Assembly (NCBI RefSeq): GCF_003012735.1
Contig: NZ_PXYI01000002.1
Span: forward strand, 682,001-746,000
Direction: 5' to 3'
Source of the DNA: Allosphingosinicella deserti
GTDB lineage: Bacteria; Pseudomonadota; Alphaproteobacteria; Sphingomonadales; Sphingomonadaceae
Length of the DNA: 64,000 bases
Part shown: positions 43,271 through 51,671 of the stretch, piece by piece
Numbering within the stretch: the first letter of the stretch is position 1
How the letters are laid out: each line of letters opens with the position of its first letter
Notes under the pieces: generated by a model
The model's input: the letters and a program-made list of their open reading frames with translations, nothing else
Databases searched by the model: none
What the model was told of the DNA's origin: nothing
Translations under genes and position numbers: made by a program

Positions 43271-43518
43271 TCAAAAATACTGTTTGTTCATCATAGGATG
43301 ATTTTTCCGGCGGAGGCGCCGGAACGGAGAATGGTGCTCCTCAGGAGTGCAGACCGGATGCGGTCCGGGATGCGCTCTTCGGATCGTGTGGAGGCCGTGC
43401 GGTGAACCTCGACGCACTTTCCTTCAGGCAAGGCGAGATGCTCCGCTCCCCCTTTGTGTGGATGCTCTTGCCGTCGCTCCCGCTTCGGGGCACGATGCGT
43501 CGAAACGGGAGGCAGGAC

Positions 43519-44319
43519 ATGGCGACGACATCGGGAACGGCGGGCCGCGCGAAGCGCGACTGGGCGCGCTTGGTGACGTGGGGTGCCCTGCTGTTCGGCG
43601 TGGGCGGCGTGCTCGTGGCGCTGATCGCCTCGCTCGGCGCCGGGCGGGAGCTCTGGCATTTCTCCGTGGCGTTCGGCGTGCTGCGCTACGCCTTCTTTGC
43701 GGCGATTGCGGGGGCGGTGTTCGGGATCGTCGGGCTGGTGCTCGCGCGGCGCGCGCGGAAGGGCAATCTGCTGCTCGCCAACCTGGTGGCCCTGGTCGTG
43801 GCGCTCGGCTTCGTGCTCTTCCTCGGCTCGCTGATCCGGCAGGCGCGGAGCGTGCCGGCGATCCACGATGTCGCGACCAATCTCGACGATCTGCCGCAAT
43901 TCCGCACGCTCACCGTGCGCGCCGACAATCTCGAGAAGATTCCCGACATGGACCGTCCGGAACTGAAGGCGCTGGCGCCCGAGGCGCGGTGGAAGGCGAT
44001 CCACCGCGAGGCCTATTCGGATCTGCAGACGCTCAGGCTGGCCGCCAGTCCGGAAGATGCGATTCGGCGGGCCGAGGCTCTGGCCCGCGATCGCGGCTGG
44101 ACGGTCGCCAAGTCGGATCCCGCCGGCGGCACGCTCGAGGCGACTTCGACCAGCACCTTCTTCCGCTTCAAGGACGATGTCGTCGTCCGGGCACGGCCGG
44201 CGCCGGGCGGCGGCAGCCTGGTCGACATGCGCTCGATCAGCCGGGTCGGCGGCAGCGACGTCGGCATGAATGCGAAACGGGTGCGGGCCTTCATGGCGGA
44301 CCTCGCGAAGCAGGGCTGA
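43519..44319 (+). CDS. DUF1499 family membrane protein
   Basis: 266 aa. Three hydrophobic segments in the first 110 residues (LVTWGALLFGVGGVLVALIA, YAFFAAIAGAVFGIVGLVLA, LLLANLVALVVALGFVLFLG) are followed by a soluble DUF1499 domain (YSDLQTLRLAASPEDAIRRA, GGTLEATSTSTFFRFKDDVV, VDMRSISRVGGSDVGMNAKR). The ATG at 43519 has GGGAGGCAGGAC just before it; the longer frame from 43402 lacks this. Function unknown. Confidence 0.82.
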   Translation: MATTSGTAGRAKRDWARLVTWGALLFGVGGVLVALIASLGAGRELWHFSVAFGVLRYAFFAAIAGAVFGIVGLVLARRARKGNLLLANLVALVVALGFVLFLGSLIRQARSVPAIHDVATNLDDLPQFRTLTVRADNLEKIPDMDRPELKALAPEARWKAIHREAYSDLQTLRLAASPEDAIRRAEALARDRGWTVAKSDPAGGTLEATSTSTFFRFKDDVVVRARPAPGGGSLVDMRSISRVGGSDVGMNAKRVRAFMADLAKQG

Positions 44320-44778
44320 TCGAAGTTCCGGCCTGGCCGGTTCGAAATGCCTGCCGTGGGGTACTCGCCCGCGGGGACTTGAGGGCGTCGAGTCCTGACC
44401 GGCGTGACCTCGTCAGCGCGCGGGGCTGCCCCGGAGGAACGCGTCACGACTGCGATGTCCTGCCACGCATCAGGCGCGTTTTGACGCCAAGACCGCGATG
44501 CGCGCGAAGGGTGCGGGAAACGGCGGCACCCTTCGTCATTCCAGCGGAAGCTGGACTCTTCAAGAGATGGGCATTGGAGCTGATGCGGAGCGCGGCGCCT
44601 CCTTCTGTCTGAGGCCCCAGCTTTCGCTGGGATGACGGCGTGGAGCGGAGGGACTTGCGGGTGGGCGCGAGTGCTTTCTCGACAGCGCCGAACGGGCGGG
44701 CGCGCAAACCCAGAGGTTCGCCGGGGAGCCGGATCGACCGCCGCTCGTTGCTTGCGCGAAGCGGGAAGGAGCCTCCAG
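44320..44778. other. Non-coding stretch with a palindromic repeat element
   Basis: 459 nt between the DUF1499 gene and the aldo/keto reductase. It holds the repeat at 44535-44638 and the reductase's ribosome site (GGAAGGAG). No gene is seen. Confidence 0.6.
44535..44638. repeat. Imperfect palindromic intergenic element, copy 2
   Basis: Starts GTCATTCCAGCGGAAGCTGG and ends CCCCAGCTTTCGCTGGGATG + ACGG. The two ends are near complements. It is a relative of the elements at 21026-21175 and 49089-49192. Confidence 0.65.
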
Positions 44779-45768
44779 ATGATCACAAGACGTATGCTCG
44801 GCACCAGCGGCCTCGAAGTGTCGGCGCTCGGGCTCGGCTGCATGGGCATGTCCGAATTTTACGGGGCCGGTGACGAACGGGAGTCGATCGCCACCATCCA
44901 CCATGCGATCGATCGGGGCGTCGACTTCCTCGACACCGCCGACATGTACGGAGTCGGGCGCAACGAGGAACTGATCGGCAAGGCGATTGCGGACCGGCGC
45001 GATGCGGTGGTGCTGGCGACCAAGTTCGGCAATGTCCGCGGCGAGGACGGCAGCTTCGGCGGCATCTGCGGCACGCCGGATTATGTCCGCTCGGCCTGCG
45101 AGGCGAGCCTCAAGCGGCTCGAGGTCGAGACGATCGACCTTTACTATCAGCACCGCGTCGATCCGGACGTGCCGATCGAGGAGACGGTCGGCGCGATGGC
45201 CGAGCTGGTGCGGGAGGGGAAGGTCCGCTTCCTCGGCCTCAGCGAGGCGGCGCCGGAGACGATCCGCCGCGCCCATGCGGTGCATCCGATCGCGGCGCTG
45301 CAGACCGAATATTCGCTGTGGAGCCGCGATGCGGAGGCGGGGCTGCTGCCGGCGGTTCGGGCGCTCGGCATCGGCTATGTCGCCTACAGCCCGCTCGGGC
45401 GCGGCTTCCTCACCGGCCAATTCAAGACCTCCGACGATTTCGCGCCCGACGACTGGCGCCGCAACCACCCGCGGTTCAGCGGCGGCAATTTCGAAAAGAA
45501 CCTCGCCCTCGTCGGCGAGATCGAGGCGATCGCGGCGGAGAAGGGCTGCACCGCGGCACAGCTCGCTCTCGCCTGGGTGCTGGCCCAGGGTGACGACGTC
45601 GTGCCGATCCCGGGCACGCGCCGCACCGCGCGCCTGGACGAGAATATCGGGGCACTCGACGTCGTGTTGACGACGGAGGATCTGGCGCGGATCGACCGCG
45701 TGCTTCCGCCGGGCGCGGCTGCCGGCGAGCGCTATCATGCCCAGGGGATGGCGACGCTGAACGGGTAG
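44779..45768 (+). CDS. Aldo/keto reductase
   Basis: 329 aa, an NADPH-dependent (beta/alpha)8 oxidoreductase of the AKR13/YajO-like kind. The catalytic tetrad is visible: Asp and Tyr in [15 protein letters not shown], Lys in VLATKFG and His in DLYYQHRVD. The cofactor end includes [19 protein letters not shown]. The ATG at 44779 follows AAGGAGCCTCC. It probably reduces aldehydes or ketones; no cluster suggests a specific substrate. Confidence 0.9.
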   Translation: MITRRMLGTSGLEVSALGLGCMGMSEFYGAGDERESIATIHHAIDRGVDFLDTADMYGVGRNEELIGKAIADRRDAVVLATKFGNVRGEDGSFGGICGTPDYVRSACEASLKRLEVETIDLYYQHRVDPDVPIEETVGAMAELVREGKVRFLGLSEAAPETIRRAHAVHPIAALQTEYSLWSRDAEAGLLPAVRALGIGYVAYSPLGRGFLTGQFKTSDDFAPDDWRRNHPRFSGGNFEKNLALVGEIEAIAAEKGCTAAQLALAWVLAQGDDVVPIPGTRRTARLDENIGALDVVLTTEDLARIDRVLPPGAAAGERYHAQGMATLNG

Positions 45769-46196
45769 CGGCGCCGGGCCCCGCTCGGATGTATCGTGGC
45801 ACCGCTACAAGGCCTGGTCGGCCGTGCGTCGTCTCGAGCGTTGGAGCTGGGTGAGGACGGGGACCCGGCTGCGTCTGGATCAGCACGCGCCCATAAGACG
45901 GTGAAGGTGAGGGGTTCGACAGGCTCTGCCCGAACGGAGCAGAGAGGGTTCGATGGAGCCTGATGATGAGAGCTCCGCATCCGGCAATCTCACCGGTATC
46001 CCCAGAACCGTTCGGGCTGATGAATGGGTTGCTTGATCCCCCGGACCAAGCGTGGGGGCCCCATCATTGTCGAAACCCTCCTCTCCTCTCTCCTGGCTCG
46101 TCGACGCGTGCGCTTGCGCGAATATGCCGCCTTGACAATCCGCGCCTGATGTCGGAAGTTTCTGTCGTGACAGAAATATCCGTTCCGAGTCGCACG
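45769..46196. other. Non-coding stretch upstream of the GbsR-type regulator
   Basis: About 430 nt. It contains an arm related to the 13217 inverted repeat (45915-45937, TTCGACAGGCTCTGCCCGAA + CGG), a partly complementary segment at 46008-46020, a TTGACA at 46132 that may be the -35 element of the regulator, and the operator at 46159-46176. No gene seen. Confidence 0.6.
46159..46176. promoter_or_regulatory. Palindromic operator before the GbsR-type regulator gene
   Basis: TTTCTGTCGTGACAGAAA is a perfect palindrome with 8-bp arms (TTTCTGTC/GACAGAAA). It lies just downstream of a TTGACA and upstream of the regulator's likely start at 46197. The same 18-bp design recurs at 46778, before the next gene. 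Confidence 0.75.
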
Positions 46197-46751
46197 ATGC
46201 CGCCCGCGGTGGAGCGCTTCGTTTTGCAATGGGGCGACATGGGCGGGCAGTGGGGCGTCAACCGTTCGGTCGCGCAGATCCATGCCTTGCTGTATCTCGC
46301 CGAGCGGCCGCTGACGGCCGAGGACATTGCCGAGACGCTCGGCATCGCGCGGTCCAACGTCTCCAACAGCCTGCGCGAGCTGCAGGGGTGGAAGCTGATC
46401 CGCCGGGTGCCGGTGCTCGGCGATCGGCGCGACCATTTCGAGGCGGAGACGGATCTCTGGGAGATGGCGAGCCGGATCGCGCAGGGGCGCAAGGAGCGCG
46501 AGATCGATCCCGCTGCGGCCGCCATCCGCGCCTGCCGCACCGACGCCGAGGCAGATGCGGGGGTGAGCGGCGTCGCCCGTGAGCGGCTGGCGGCGATGGA
46601 CGATTTCGTGACCTCGCTGACTCGGTGGCACGACCAGATGCTCGGCGTTCCCGCGCCCAAGCTGATGGCGCTGATCCGGATGGGCGCGAAGGTGGCGAGC
46701 CTGGTCGGCTTCGGGCGCGGCAAGGCGTCGAACGATACGGAAAGCGGCTGA
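46197..46751 (+). CDS. GbsR/MarR-family transcriptional regulator
   Basis: 184 aa. The opening MPPAVERFVLQWGDMGGQWG and the winged helix (IHALLYLAERPLTAEDIAET, ARSNVSNSLRELQGWKLIRR) are typical of GbsR-type regulators. A helical dimerisation part follows (ERLAAMDDFVTSLTRWHDQM). I take the ATG at 46197 rather than one at 46149, because the latter lies between a TTGACA element and an operator and would be inside the promoter. It likely represses itself and the following DUF4166/epimerase pair through the two matching palindromes. Confidence 0.8.
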   Translation: MPPAVERFVLQWGDMGGQWGVNRSVAQIHALLYLAERPLTAEDIAETLGIARSNVSNSLRELQGWKLIRRVPVLGDRRDHFEAETDLWEMASRIAQGRKEREIDPAAAAIRACRTDAEADAGVSGVARERLAAMDDFVTSLTRWHDQMLGVPAPKLMALIRMGAKVASLVGFGRGKASNDTESG

Positions 46752-46777
46752 GGAGAGCCCCCTTTTTTGAGCGCATA

Positions 46778-46795
46778 TTTCCGTCTTTACAGAAA
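46778..46795. promoter_or_regulatory. Second operator, before the DUF4166 gene
   Basis: TTTCCGTCTTTACAGAAA matches the palindrome at 46159 at 15 of 18 positions, with both outer TTTC and AGAAA ends intact. It lies 27 nt after the regulator stop and 20 nt before the DUF4166 start. Confidence 0.7.
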
Positions 46796-46815
46796 TAACA
46801 AGAAAGGAGGAAGCG

Positions 46816-47514
46816 ATGACCGGCACATGCGCAGTAACTGCGACGCGGAGTGCCGTGCCGTCGCCGGCGACAGCGGAGGCGCAGGCCGCTCTGGGGGACA
46901 TCCGCTTCCGCCGCCTGGTCGGCGAGGACGGCTGGGACAGGCTTCCGGAGGCGGTGCGCGCCCGCTTCGCCCGGCGCGCCGCCAGCGGCCGCACCATCCT
47001 CTATGCCGGGTCGATCGTGGAGGCACGGATGAGCCGGATCGGCTGGTGGCTCGCCCAGGCGGCGCGGCTGGTCGGCGCGCCCCTGCCGCTCGGCTGCGAC
47101 ACCCAGGTGCCGGCGGTGGTGAGTGTGACAGAGGATCCGTCCACCGGCGGCCAATGCTGGACCCGGATCTACGGCCGCGCCCGCGGCTTCCCGCAGGCGA
47201 TCCACAGCGCCAAGAGGTTCGCCGGACCGACGGGGCTGGAGGAATATCTCGGGCTCGGCTTCGGGATCGCGCTCGTGTTGCGCGTCGAAGACGGCGCGCT
47301 GCATTTCGACAGCGATCATTATTTCCTGCGGTGCGGCGCGTTTCGCCTGCGCATCCCGGCGTGGCTCGCGCCCGGGCACATGCGGGTCAGCCATGCAGAC
47401 GTCGGCGACGGCCGCTTCACCTTCGTCCTCAGCCTTCACCACCCCTGGTTCGGCGCGCTCGTCCACCAGGTGGGCCTGTTCCACGAGCGACCCGAATTGG
47501 GAGACGCGGCATGA
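46816..47514 (+). CDS. DUF4166 domain protein
   Basis: 232 aa. The DUF4166 core is seen in WTRIYGRARGFPQAIHSAKR, then EEYLGLGFGIALVLRVEDGA and HFDSDHYFLRCGAFRLRIPA. The N-terminal part (RFRRLVGEDGWDRLPEAVRA) is the usual lead-in. The ATG follows AAAGGAGGAAGCG, a strong ribosome site. Function unknown. In other genomes the domain is fused or adjacent to TIGR01777 epimerases, as here, where its stop overlaps the epimerase start by 4 nt. Confidence 0.85.
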   Translation: MTGTCAVTATRSAVPSPATAEAQAALGDIRFRRLVGEDGWDRLPEAVRARFARRAASGRTILYAGSIVEARMSRIGWWLAQAARLVGAPLPLGCDTQVPAVVSVTEDPSTGGQCWTRIYGRARGFPQAIHSAKRFAGPTGLEEYLGLGFGIALVLRVEDGALHFDSDHYFLRCGAFRLRIPAWLAPGHMRVSHADVGDGRFTFVLSLHHPWFGALVHQVGLFHERPELGDAA

Positions 47515-49010
47515 CCGACCTGCTCTGGACCCTCGTCGCCATCCAGATGGTGATGGGCGCGACCGACACCTTCCTGCACCATGAAGGGATCGAGCGGCTC
47601 GCCTGGCGCCCGTCCCAGCGTCGCGAGTTGCAGCTCCACGGAATCAGGAACCTCGCTTACGGGGTGGCGTTCGGCACGCTCGGCTGGACGATGCCGCAGG
47701 GGGCCTGGGCGATCGCCCTGCTCGGCCTGCTGTTCGCCGAGTTGATCATCACCTTGTGGGACTTCGTCGAGGAGGACCGGACCCGACGCCTTCCCGCTAG
47801 CGAGCGGATCCTCCACACCTTTCTGACCCTCAACTATGGCGCGATCCTCGCCTTCGTGACGCCGGTGCTGATCGGCTGGGCATCGAAGCAGACGTCCATC
47901 GCGGGCATGTCCTACGGCCTTTGGAGCTGGATGTGCGCGCTGGCGAGCCTCGGCACCCTCGTCACCGGCGTGCGCGATCTCGCCGCGGCCGCGCGCACCC
48001 AGCGGCTCGCCGAGAGCGACGCGGCCCGGCTTGCCGCGGGGCTCGCACCGGGGATGGCGGTGCTCGTCACCGGCGGCACCGGATTCGTCGGACGGCGCCT
48101 GGTCGGCGCTCTGGTGGCGGCCGGTCATGACGTGACCGTGCTCACCCGGCGCCCCGACAGCGCGTCGGCGCTGCCGGCGCCGATCCGGATCGTCACCGAT
48201 CTCGCGCAAGTCGGCGCCGACGCGCGGATCGACGCGATCGTCAATCTTGCCGGCGAGCCGATCGGCGACGGCCTGTGGACCGAGGCGAAGCGCGCGCGGA
48301 TCGTCGACTCCCGGGTCGCGGTCACCTCCGCGATCGGCCGCCTGATCGATCGGCTCGCGCACAAGCCGGAAGTGTTGGTCAGCGGCTCCGCGATCGGCTG
48401 GTACGGGCTGCGCGGAGACGAATATGTCGACGAGAGCGATCCCGGCACCGAAAGCTTCTGCCGGGAGGTGTGCACCGCCTGGGAAGCCGCCGGCGCCAGG
48501 GCTGCGGCGGGGCGGGTCCGCCTCGTCTGCCTGCGCATCGGGCTGGTGCTCGGGCGCGAGGGCGGCGTGCTCAGCCGGATGCTGGCGCCGTTCGAATTCG
48601 GACTCGGCGGCCGCTTCGGCGACGGGCGCCAGATGATGAGCTGGATCCACCGCGACGATCTCGTCCGCCTGATCGTCCGCGCCCTCGCCGATCCGCGCTT
48701 CGAGGGGCCGCTCAACGGCACCGCGCCGCAGCCGGTCGAGAACAGGGGTTTCGTGCGTGCGCTCGGGCGTGCGTTGCACCGGCCGGCGATCCTGCCGGTG
48801 CCGGCCGCGCCCTTGCGCTTCGTGCTCGGCGCGTTCGCCGACGAATTGCTGCTGGGCGGCCAGCGGGTTCTGCCGGCACGTGCCTTGGCGCTCGGCTTCC
48901 GCTTCGACTATCCCCGGATCGACGATGCGCTCGCGGAGATCGTCGGACGCCGGGCGGAGGCGCCGCGTCCGCACATCCGCCGGCGTCCCGAGGCGGGGCT
49001 GCTGCGCTGA
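47511..49010 (+). CDS. TIGR01777-type NAD-dependent epimerase fused to a membrane domain
   Basis: 499 aa. The first about 165 residues are a membrane domain with four or five helices (WTLVAIQMVMGATDTFLHHE, WAIALLGLLFAELIITLWDF, TFLTLNYGAILAFVTPVLIG). The rest is a short-chain-dehydrogenase-like epimerase: MAVLVTGGTGFVGRRLVGAL near residue 185, IVNLAGEPIGDGLW, VLVSGSAIGWYG, SWIHRDDLVRLI. This is the SulA/YfcH/TIGR01777 branch. Substrate unknown. Co-regulated with DUF4166 and the GbsR-type repressor. Confidence 0.88.
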   Translation: MTDLLWTLVAIQMVMGATDTFLHHEGIERLAWRPSQRRELQLHGIRNLAYGVAFGTLGWTMPQGAWAIALLGLLFAELIITLWDFVEEDRTRRLPASERILHTFLTLNYGAILAFVTPVLIGWASKQTSIAGMSYGLWSWMCALASLGTLVTGVRDLAAAARTQRLAESDAARLAAGLAPGMAVLVTGGTGFVGRRLVGALVAAGHDVTVLTRRPDSASALPAPIRIVTDLAQVGADARIDAIVNLAGEPIGDGLWTEAKRARIVDSRVAVTSAIGRLIDRLAHKPEVLVSGSAIGWYGLRGDEYVDESDPGTESFCREVCTAWEAAGARAAAGRVRLVCLRIGLVLGREGGVLSRMLAPFEFGLGGRFGDGRQMMSWIHRDDLVRLIVRALADPRFEGPLNGTAPQPVENRGFVRALGRALHRPAILPVPAAPLRFVLGAFADELLLGGQRVLPARALALGFRFDYPRIDDALAEIVGRRAEAPRPHIRRRPEAGLLR

Positions 49011-49088
49011 GGGGGACGGGCGGGGCGGTCCTGTCGCATGGCAGATGGGGCACGGCGGGGTTTCAGGGCAGGACGCCCCCTCTTTCTC

Positions 49089-49192
49089 ATCATTCCAGCG
49101 GAAGCTGGGATCTCCCGGAGGACCCGCGTCGGCGCGGATCAAGCGCGCGGTGCCTCTTCCGGCCTGGGATCCCGGCTTTCGCCGGGATGACG
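49089..49192. repeat. Imperfect palindromic intergenic element, copy 3
   Basis: Starts TCATTCCAGCGGAAGCTGGG and ends ATCCCGGCTTTCGCCGGGAT + GACG. It is closest to the copy at 44535-44638, sharing the first about 20 nt almost exactly. Confidence 0.65.
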
Positions 49193-49260
49193 AGAAGGGG
49201 CAGGGAGATGACGGGAAAGCTGGGACGACGGTGGGGTGTGAACGACGAGCGCCGAACTCA

Positions 49261-49292
49261 AAGAAAAAGGGCCGCCCCGAAGGACGACCCTC
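49261..49292 (-). terminator. Intrinsic terminator of rplM-rpsI
   Basis: On the minus strand AGGGTCGTCC pairs with GGGCGGCCCT (10 bp, including G-T pairs) around a TTCG loop, followed by TTTTTCTTT. It lies about 50 nt after the rpsI stop. Confidence 0.88.
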
Positions 49293-49342
49293 TTCCTGCT
49301 CTGTCTCGCTCGCCTCGAAGTGCCACTTCGAGGCGGAAGCCT

Positions 49343-49924
49343 TTAACGCTTCGAGAACTGGAAGCTGCGGCGTGCCTTGGCGCGGCCGTACTTCTTGCGC
49401 TCGACGACGCGCGGATCGCGGGTCAGGAAGCCGGCGCGCTTCACCGTGGTGCGCAGTGTAGGCTCGTAGCGGGTGAGCGCGGTCGAGATGCCGTGACGGA
49501 CGGCACCGGCCTGGCCGGAGAGACCGCCGCCCTTGACGGTGGCGACGACGTCATACTGGTCGCGGCGCTCGGTGATGTCGAACACCTGGTTGATGATCAG
49601 ACGCAGGGTCGGACGGGCGAAATAGACGGTCTGATCACGGCCGTTGACGATGATCTTGCCGGTGCCGGGCTTCAGCCACACGCGGGCAACGGCGTCCTTG
49701 CGGCGGCCGGTCGCGTAGGCGCGGCCCTGCTTGTCGAGCTGCTGCTCGCGAAGGATCGCCTGGATCTGCGGACCCTGGGTGGCGACGCCATGCTCGTTGG
49801 AGATCGGCGCTTCAGCTTCTTCCGAAGCAGCTTCGACCGGAGCGTCGGCCGCGGCCGGGGGAGCCGCCTGGGCGGCGCCGGTCAGCTGGGCGAGATCGGC
49901 GAGGGATTGACGATTGTCGGACAT
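49343..49924 (-). CDS. rpsI: 30S ribosomal protein S9 with N-terminal extension
   Basis: 193 aa. The S9 core fills the last about 130 residues ([60 protein letters not shown]) and ends FQFSKR, the tail that reaches the decoding site. The first about 55 residues are Ala/Glu/Pro-rich and acidic, an extension common in sphingomonads. The ATG overlaps the rplM stop by one base. Confidence 0.97.
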   Translation of the reverse strand: MSDNRQSLADLAQLTGAAQAAPPAAADAPVEAASEEAEAPISNEHGVATQGPQIQAILREQQLDKQGRAYATGRRKDAVARVWLKPGTGKIIVNGRDQTVYFARPTLRLIINQVFDITERRDQYDVVATVKGGGLSGQAGAVRHGISTALTRYEPTLRTTVKRAGFLTRDPRVVERKKYGRAKARRSFQFSKR

Positions 49925-50403
49925 CAGGCACCCACCTTGTTCTTGCGGTTCATGCCCGCGACGTCGAGGGTTTCGGGGTTCTGGCCGGCGTGCGGATGCT
50001 CGGTGCCGGCATAGAGGTGGAGGTGGCGCATCTGCTCACGGCCGAGCGGCCCACGCGGAATCATGCGCTCGACGGCCTTTTCGAGTACTCGCTCCGGGAA
50101 GCGGCCTTCGAGGACCTTGCCGGCGGTGACGCTCTTGATGCCGCCGGCATAGCCGGTGTGGCGATAATAGACCTTGTCGCCGAGCTTCTTGCCGGTGAAA
50201 CGGACCTTGTCGGCATTGATCACCACGACATGATCGCCGATGTCGGCGTGCGGGGTGAACAAAGCCTTGTGCTTGCCGCGCAGCAGATTGGCGATGATCG
50301 TGGCGACACGGCCGACGACCAGGCCTTCGGCATCGATGAGATGCCATTTCTTCTCGACCTCGGAGGCCTTGGCGGCCTTGGTGGTCTTCATCAGCGCCTT
50401 CAT
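49924..50403 (-). CDS. rplM: 50S ribosomal protein L13
   Basis: 159 aa. The start [20 protein letters not shown] is the usual alphaproteobacterial one. The core has [60 protein letters not shown] and [20 protein letters not shown]. The ATG at 50403 follows AGTTGGGGCCC; one at 50391 is also possible. Forms the standard rplM-rpsI operon. Confidence 0.97.
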   Translation of the reverse strand: MKALMKTTKAAKASEVEKKWHLIDAEGLVVGRVATIIANLLRGKHKALFTPHADIGDHVVVINADKVRFTGKKLGDKVYYRHTGYAGGIKSVTAGKVLEGRFPERVLEKAVERMIPRGPLGREQMRHLHLYAGTEHPHAGQNPETLDVAGMNRKNKVGA

Positions 50404-50853
50404 GGGCCCCAACTCCGTAACGAGGCACGCCGGATGACGCGCCCACCTGAAATGAACCGCGCCGCCCGAGGCTTTCACCGGGGGCGGCGCTGACGAGCGG
50501 CCAAATGGCAGGAGAGGGGTTTTAAGTCAAGAAAAACCGCGGCTTTGACGAAAGGTAAAATAATACCATCTCGATTTTGCCCTTCATGGGAAGGCGGGAA
50601 AAGGCCGCCGGCTTCCGTGCTTCTGCTCAGGCCGGCTCGACCGGGAGCGAGGGCAGAAGGCGCTTGGATCACGCAAAGCCGCAAAGCCGCCAAGGGGTTG
50701 GCGCGTCGCTTCTCTCCGGCCCGATCCCAATCAACGGCGATGCAGACAAATGCGGGGAGCCGAAGGGAGATCACGCTTCGGGTCTTTACGTGAACAACGC
50801 TTCTTCTTGTTCGCAGGCAACGGGCGCGTTTTGTTCGTAGGCAACGGGCGCGT
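50404..50853. other. Non-coding stretch between rplM and the XRE gene
   Basis: 450 nt containing the rplM-rpsI promoter on one side and, at 50807-50854, a 24-bp exact-abutting tandem duplication (TTGTTCGCAGGCAACGGGCG + CGTT, one mismatch). The second copy reaches the XRE stop codon. No other gene. Confidence 0.6.
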
Positions 50854-51081
50854 TCAGTCGTCCGCGGCAGGGGGCAGGGTGCGGTCGAATTCGAGCAGGT
50901 CGCCGGGCTGGCAATCGAGAAAGTCGCAAATCTTTTCCAGCGTCTCGAAGCGGATGCCCTTCACCCGGCCCGACTTGAGCAGCGACAGATTGGCCTCGGT
51001 GATGCCGACGTGGGCGGCGAGCGCCTTGGAGCGCACCTTGCGGCGGGCGAGCATGACGTCGAGCCGGACGACGATCCGCAT
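50854..51081 (-). CDS. XRE-family small helix-turn-helix regulator (YozG-like)
   Basis: 75 aa, a single Cro/CI-type domain: KALAAHVGITEANLSLLKSG (helices 2-3) and IRFETLEKICDFLDCQPGDL. This exact short form goes with DUF2975 membrane proteins in many bacteria. It overlaps the DUF2975 stop by one base (TGATG). Probably regulates the pair. Confidence 0.9.
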   Translation of the reverse strand: MRIVVRLDVMLARRKVRSKALAAHVGITEANLSLLKSGRVKGIRFETLEKICDFLDCQPGDLLEFDRTLPPAADD

Positions 51082-51593
51082 CAGATGATCTGCCGGTGGT
51101 CGTCGGCGATCCGCTGGGCTTCGCCGAACAGGCGGGCGATGAAGAAGAGCAGGGCGCTGACCAGCAACGCGAAAAAGTCGCCGCTCTCGAACGACAAGGT
51201 CACGCTGAGGCTGTCGCCGCCGCCGACCAGACCGCCGGCGAGCTCGAACAGCGGCGGCCCGACGATCGACGCAACCGACGAGACCAGCACCCAGAAGGCG
51301 AAGCCGCGCAGATCGGCGATCGTGCCCCGCGTGAACGCCTCGCCGGCCTCGATCCCGCGAAGCATGGCGAGCAGCCGCCACAGACCAAAGCAGAACGGGA
51401 GGCCGGAGAGCAGGGCGCCGGCGGTCTCCGCGGAAGGCGCGCTGCCGGAGGTGCTGAAGCGCACCCCCTCGATGCCGCCGAGCAGCATGGCCGCGCCGGC
51501 CAGGACGATCAGCAGGACCGTGGCGAGCATTCCGATGACGGTGCCGATCCGCATTCGCCGCGCGCCAGCGGCCAGCCGGTTTTCAGATTTCAT
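51081..51593 (-). CDS. DUF2975 membrane protein
   Basis: 170 aa with four hydrophobic segments (about 17-40, 60-78, 98-118 and 138-155). The phrases GEAFTRGTIADLRGFAFWVL and FIARLFGEAQRIADDHRQII are the DUF2975 marks. Function unknown. It is divergent from the retropepsin-like gene across a 78-nt AT-richer promoter region, and coupled to the XRE gene. Confidence 0.88.
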   Translation of the reverse strand: MKSENRLAAGARRMRIGTVIGMLATVLLIVLAGAAMLLGGIEGVRFSTSGSAPSAETAGALLSGLPFCFGLWRLLAMLRGIEAGEAFTRGTIADLRGFAFWVLVSSVASIVGPPLFELAGGLVGGGDSLSVTLSFESGDFFALLVSALLFFIARLFGEAQRIADDHRQII

Positions 51594-51671
51594 ATTGCTT
51601 CAGCCAAAAAGATTATCGTATTGCGAAAAGACGTAATTGATTGACGATGAGCTTACAGGAGATACGCGGTC

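Larger units (their letters stand above)
49011..49342. other. Intergenic stretch between the epimerase gene and rpsI
   Basis: Convergent gene ends separated by 330 nt, holding a palindromic element (49089-49192) and the rpsI terminator (49261-49292). No gene. Confidence 0.7.

Noticed and set aside
50854..51593. Toxin-antitoxin system made of the XRE and DUF2975 genes
   Set aside because: DUF2975 with a YozG-like regulator is a known membrane-protein/regulator pairing; nothing indicates toxicity.
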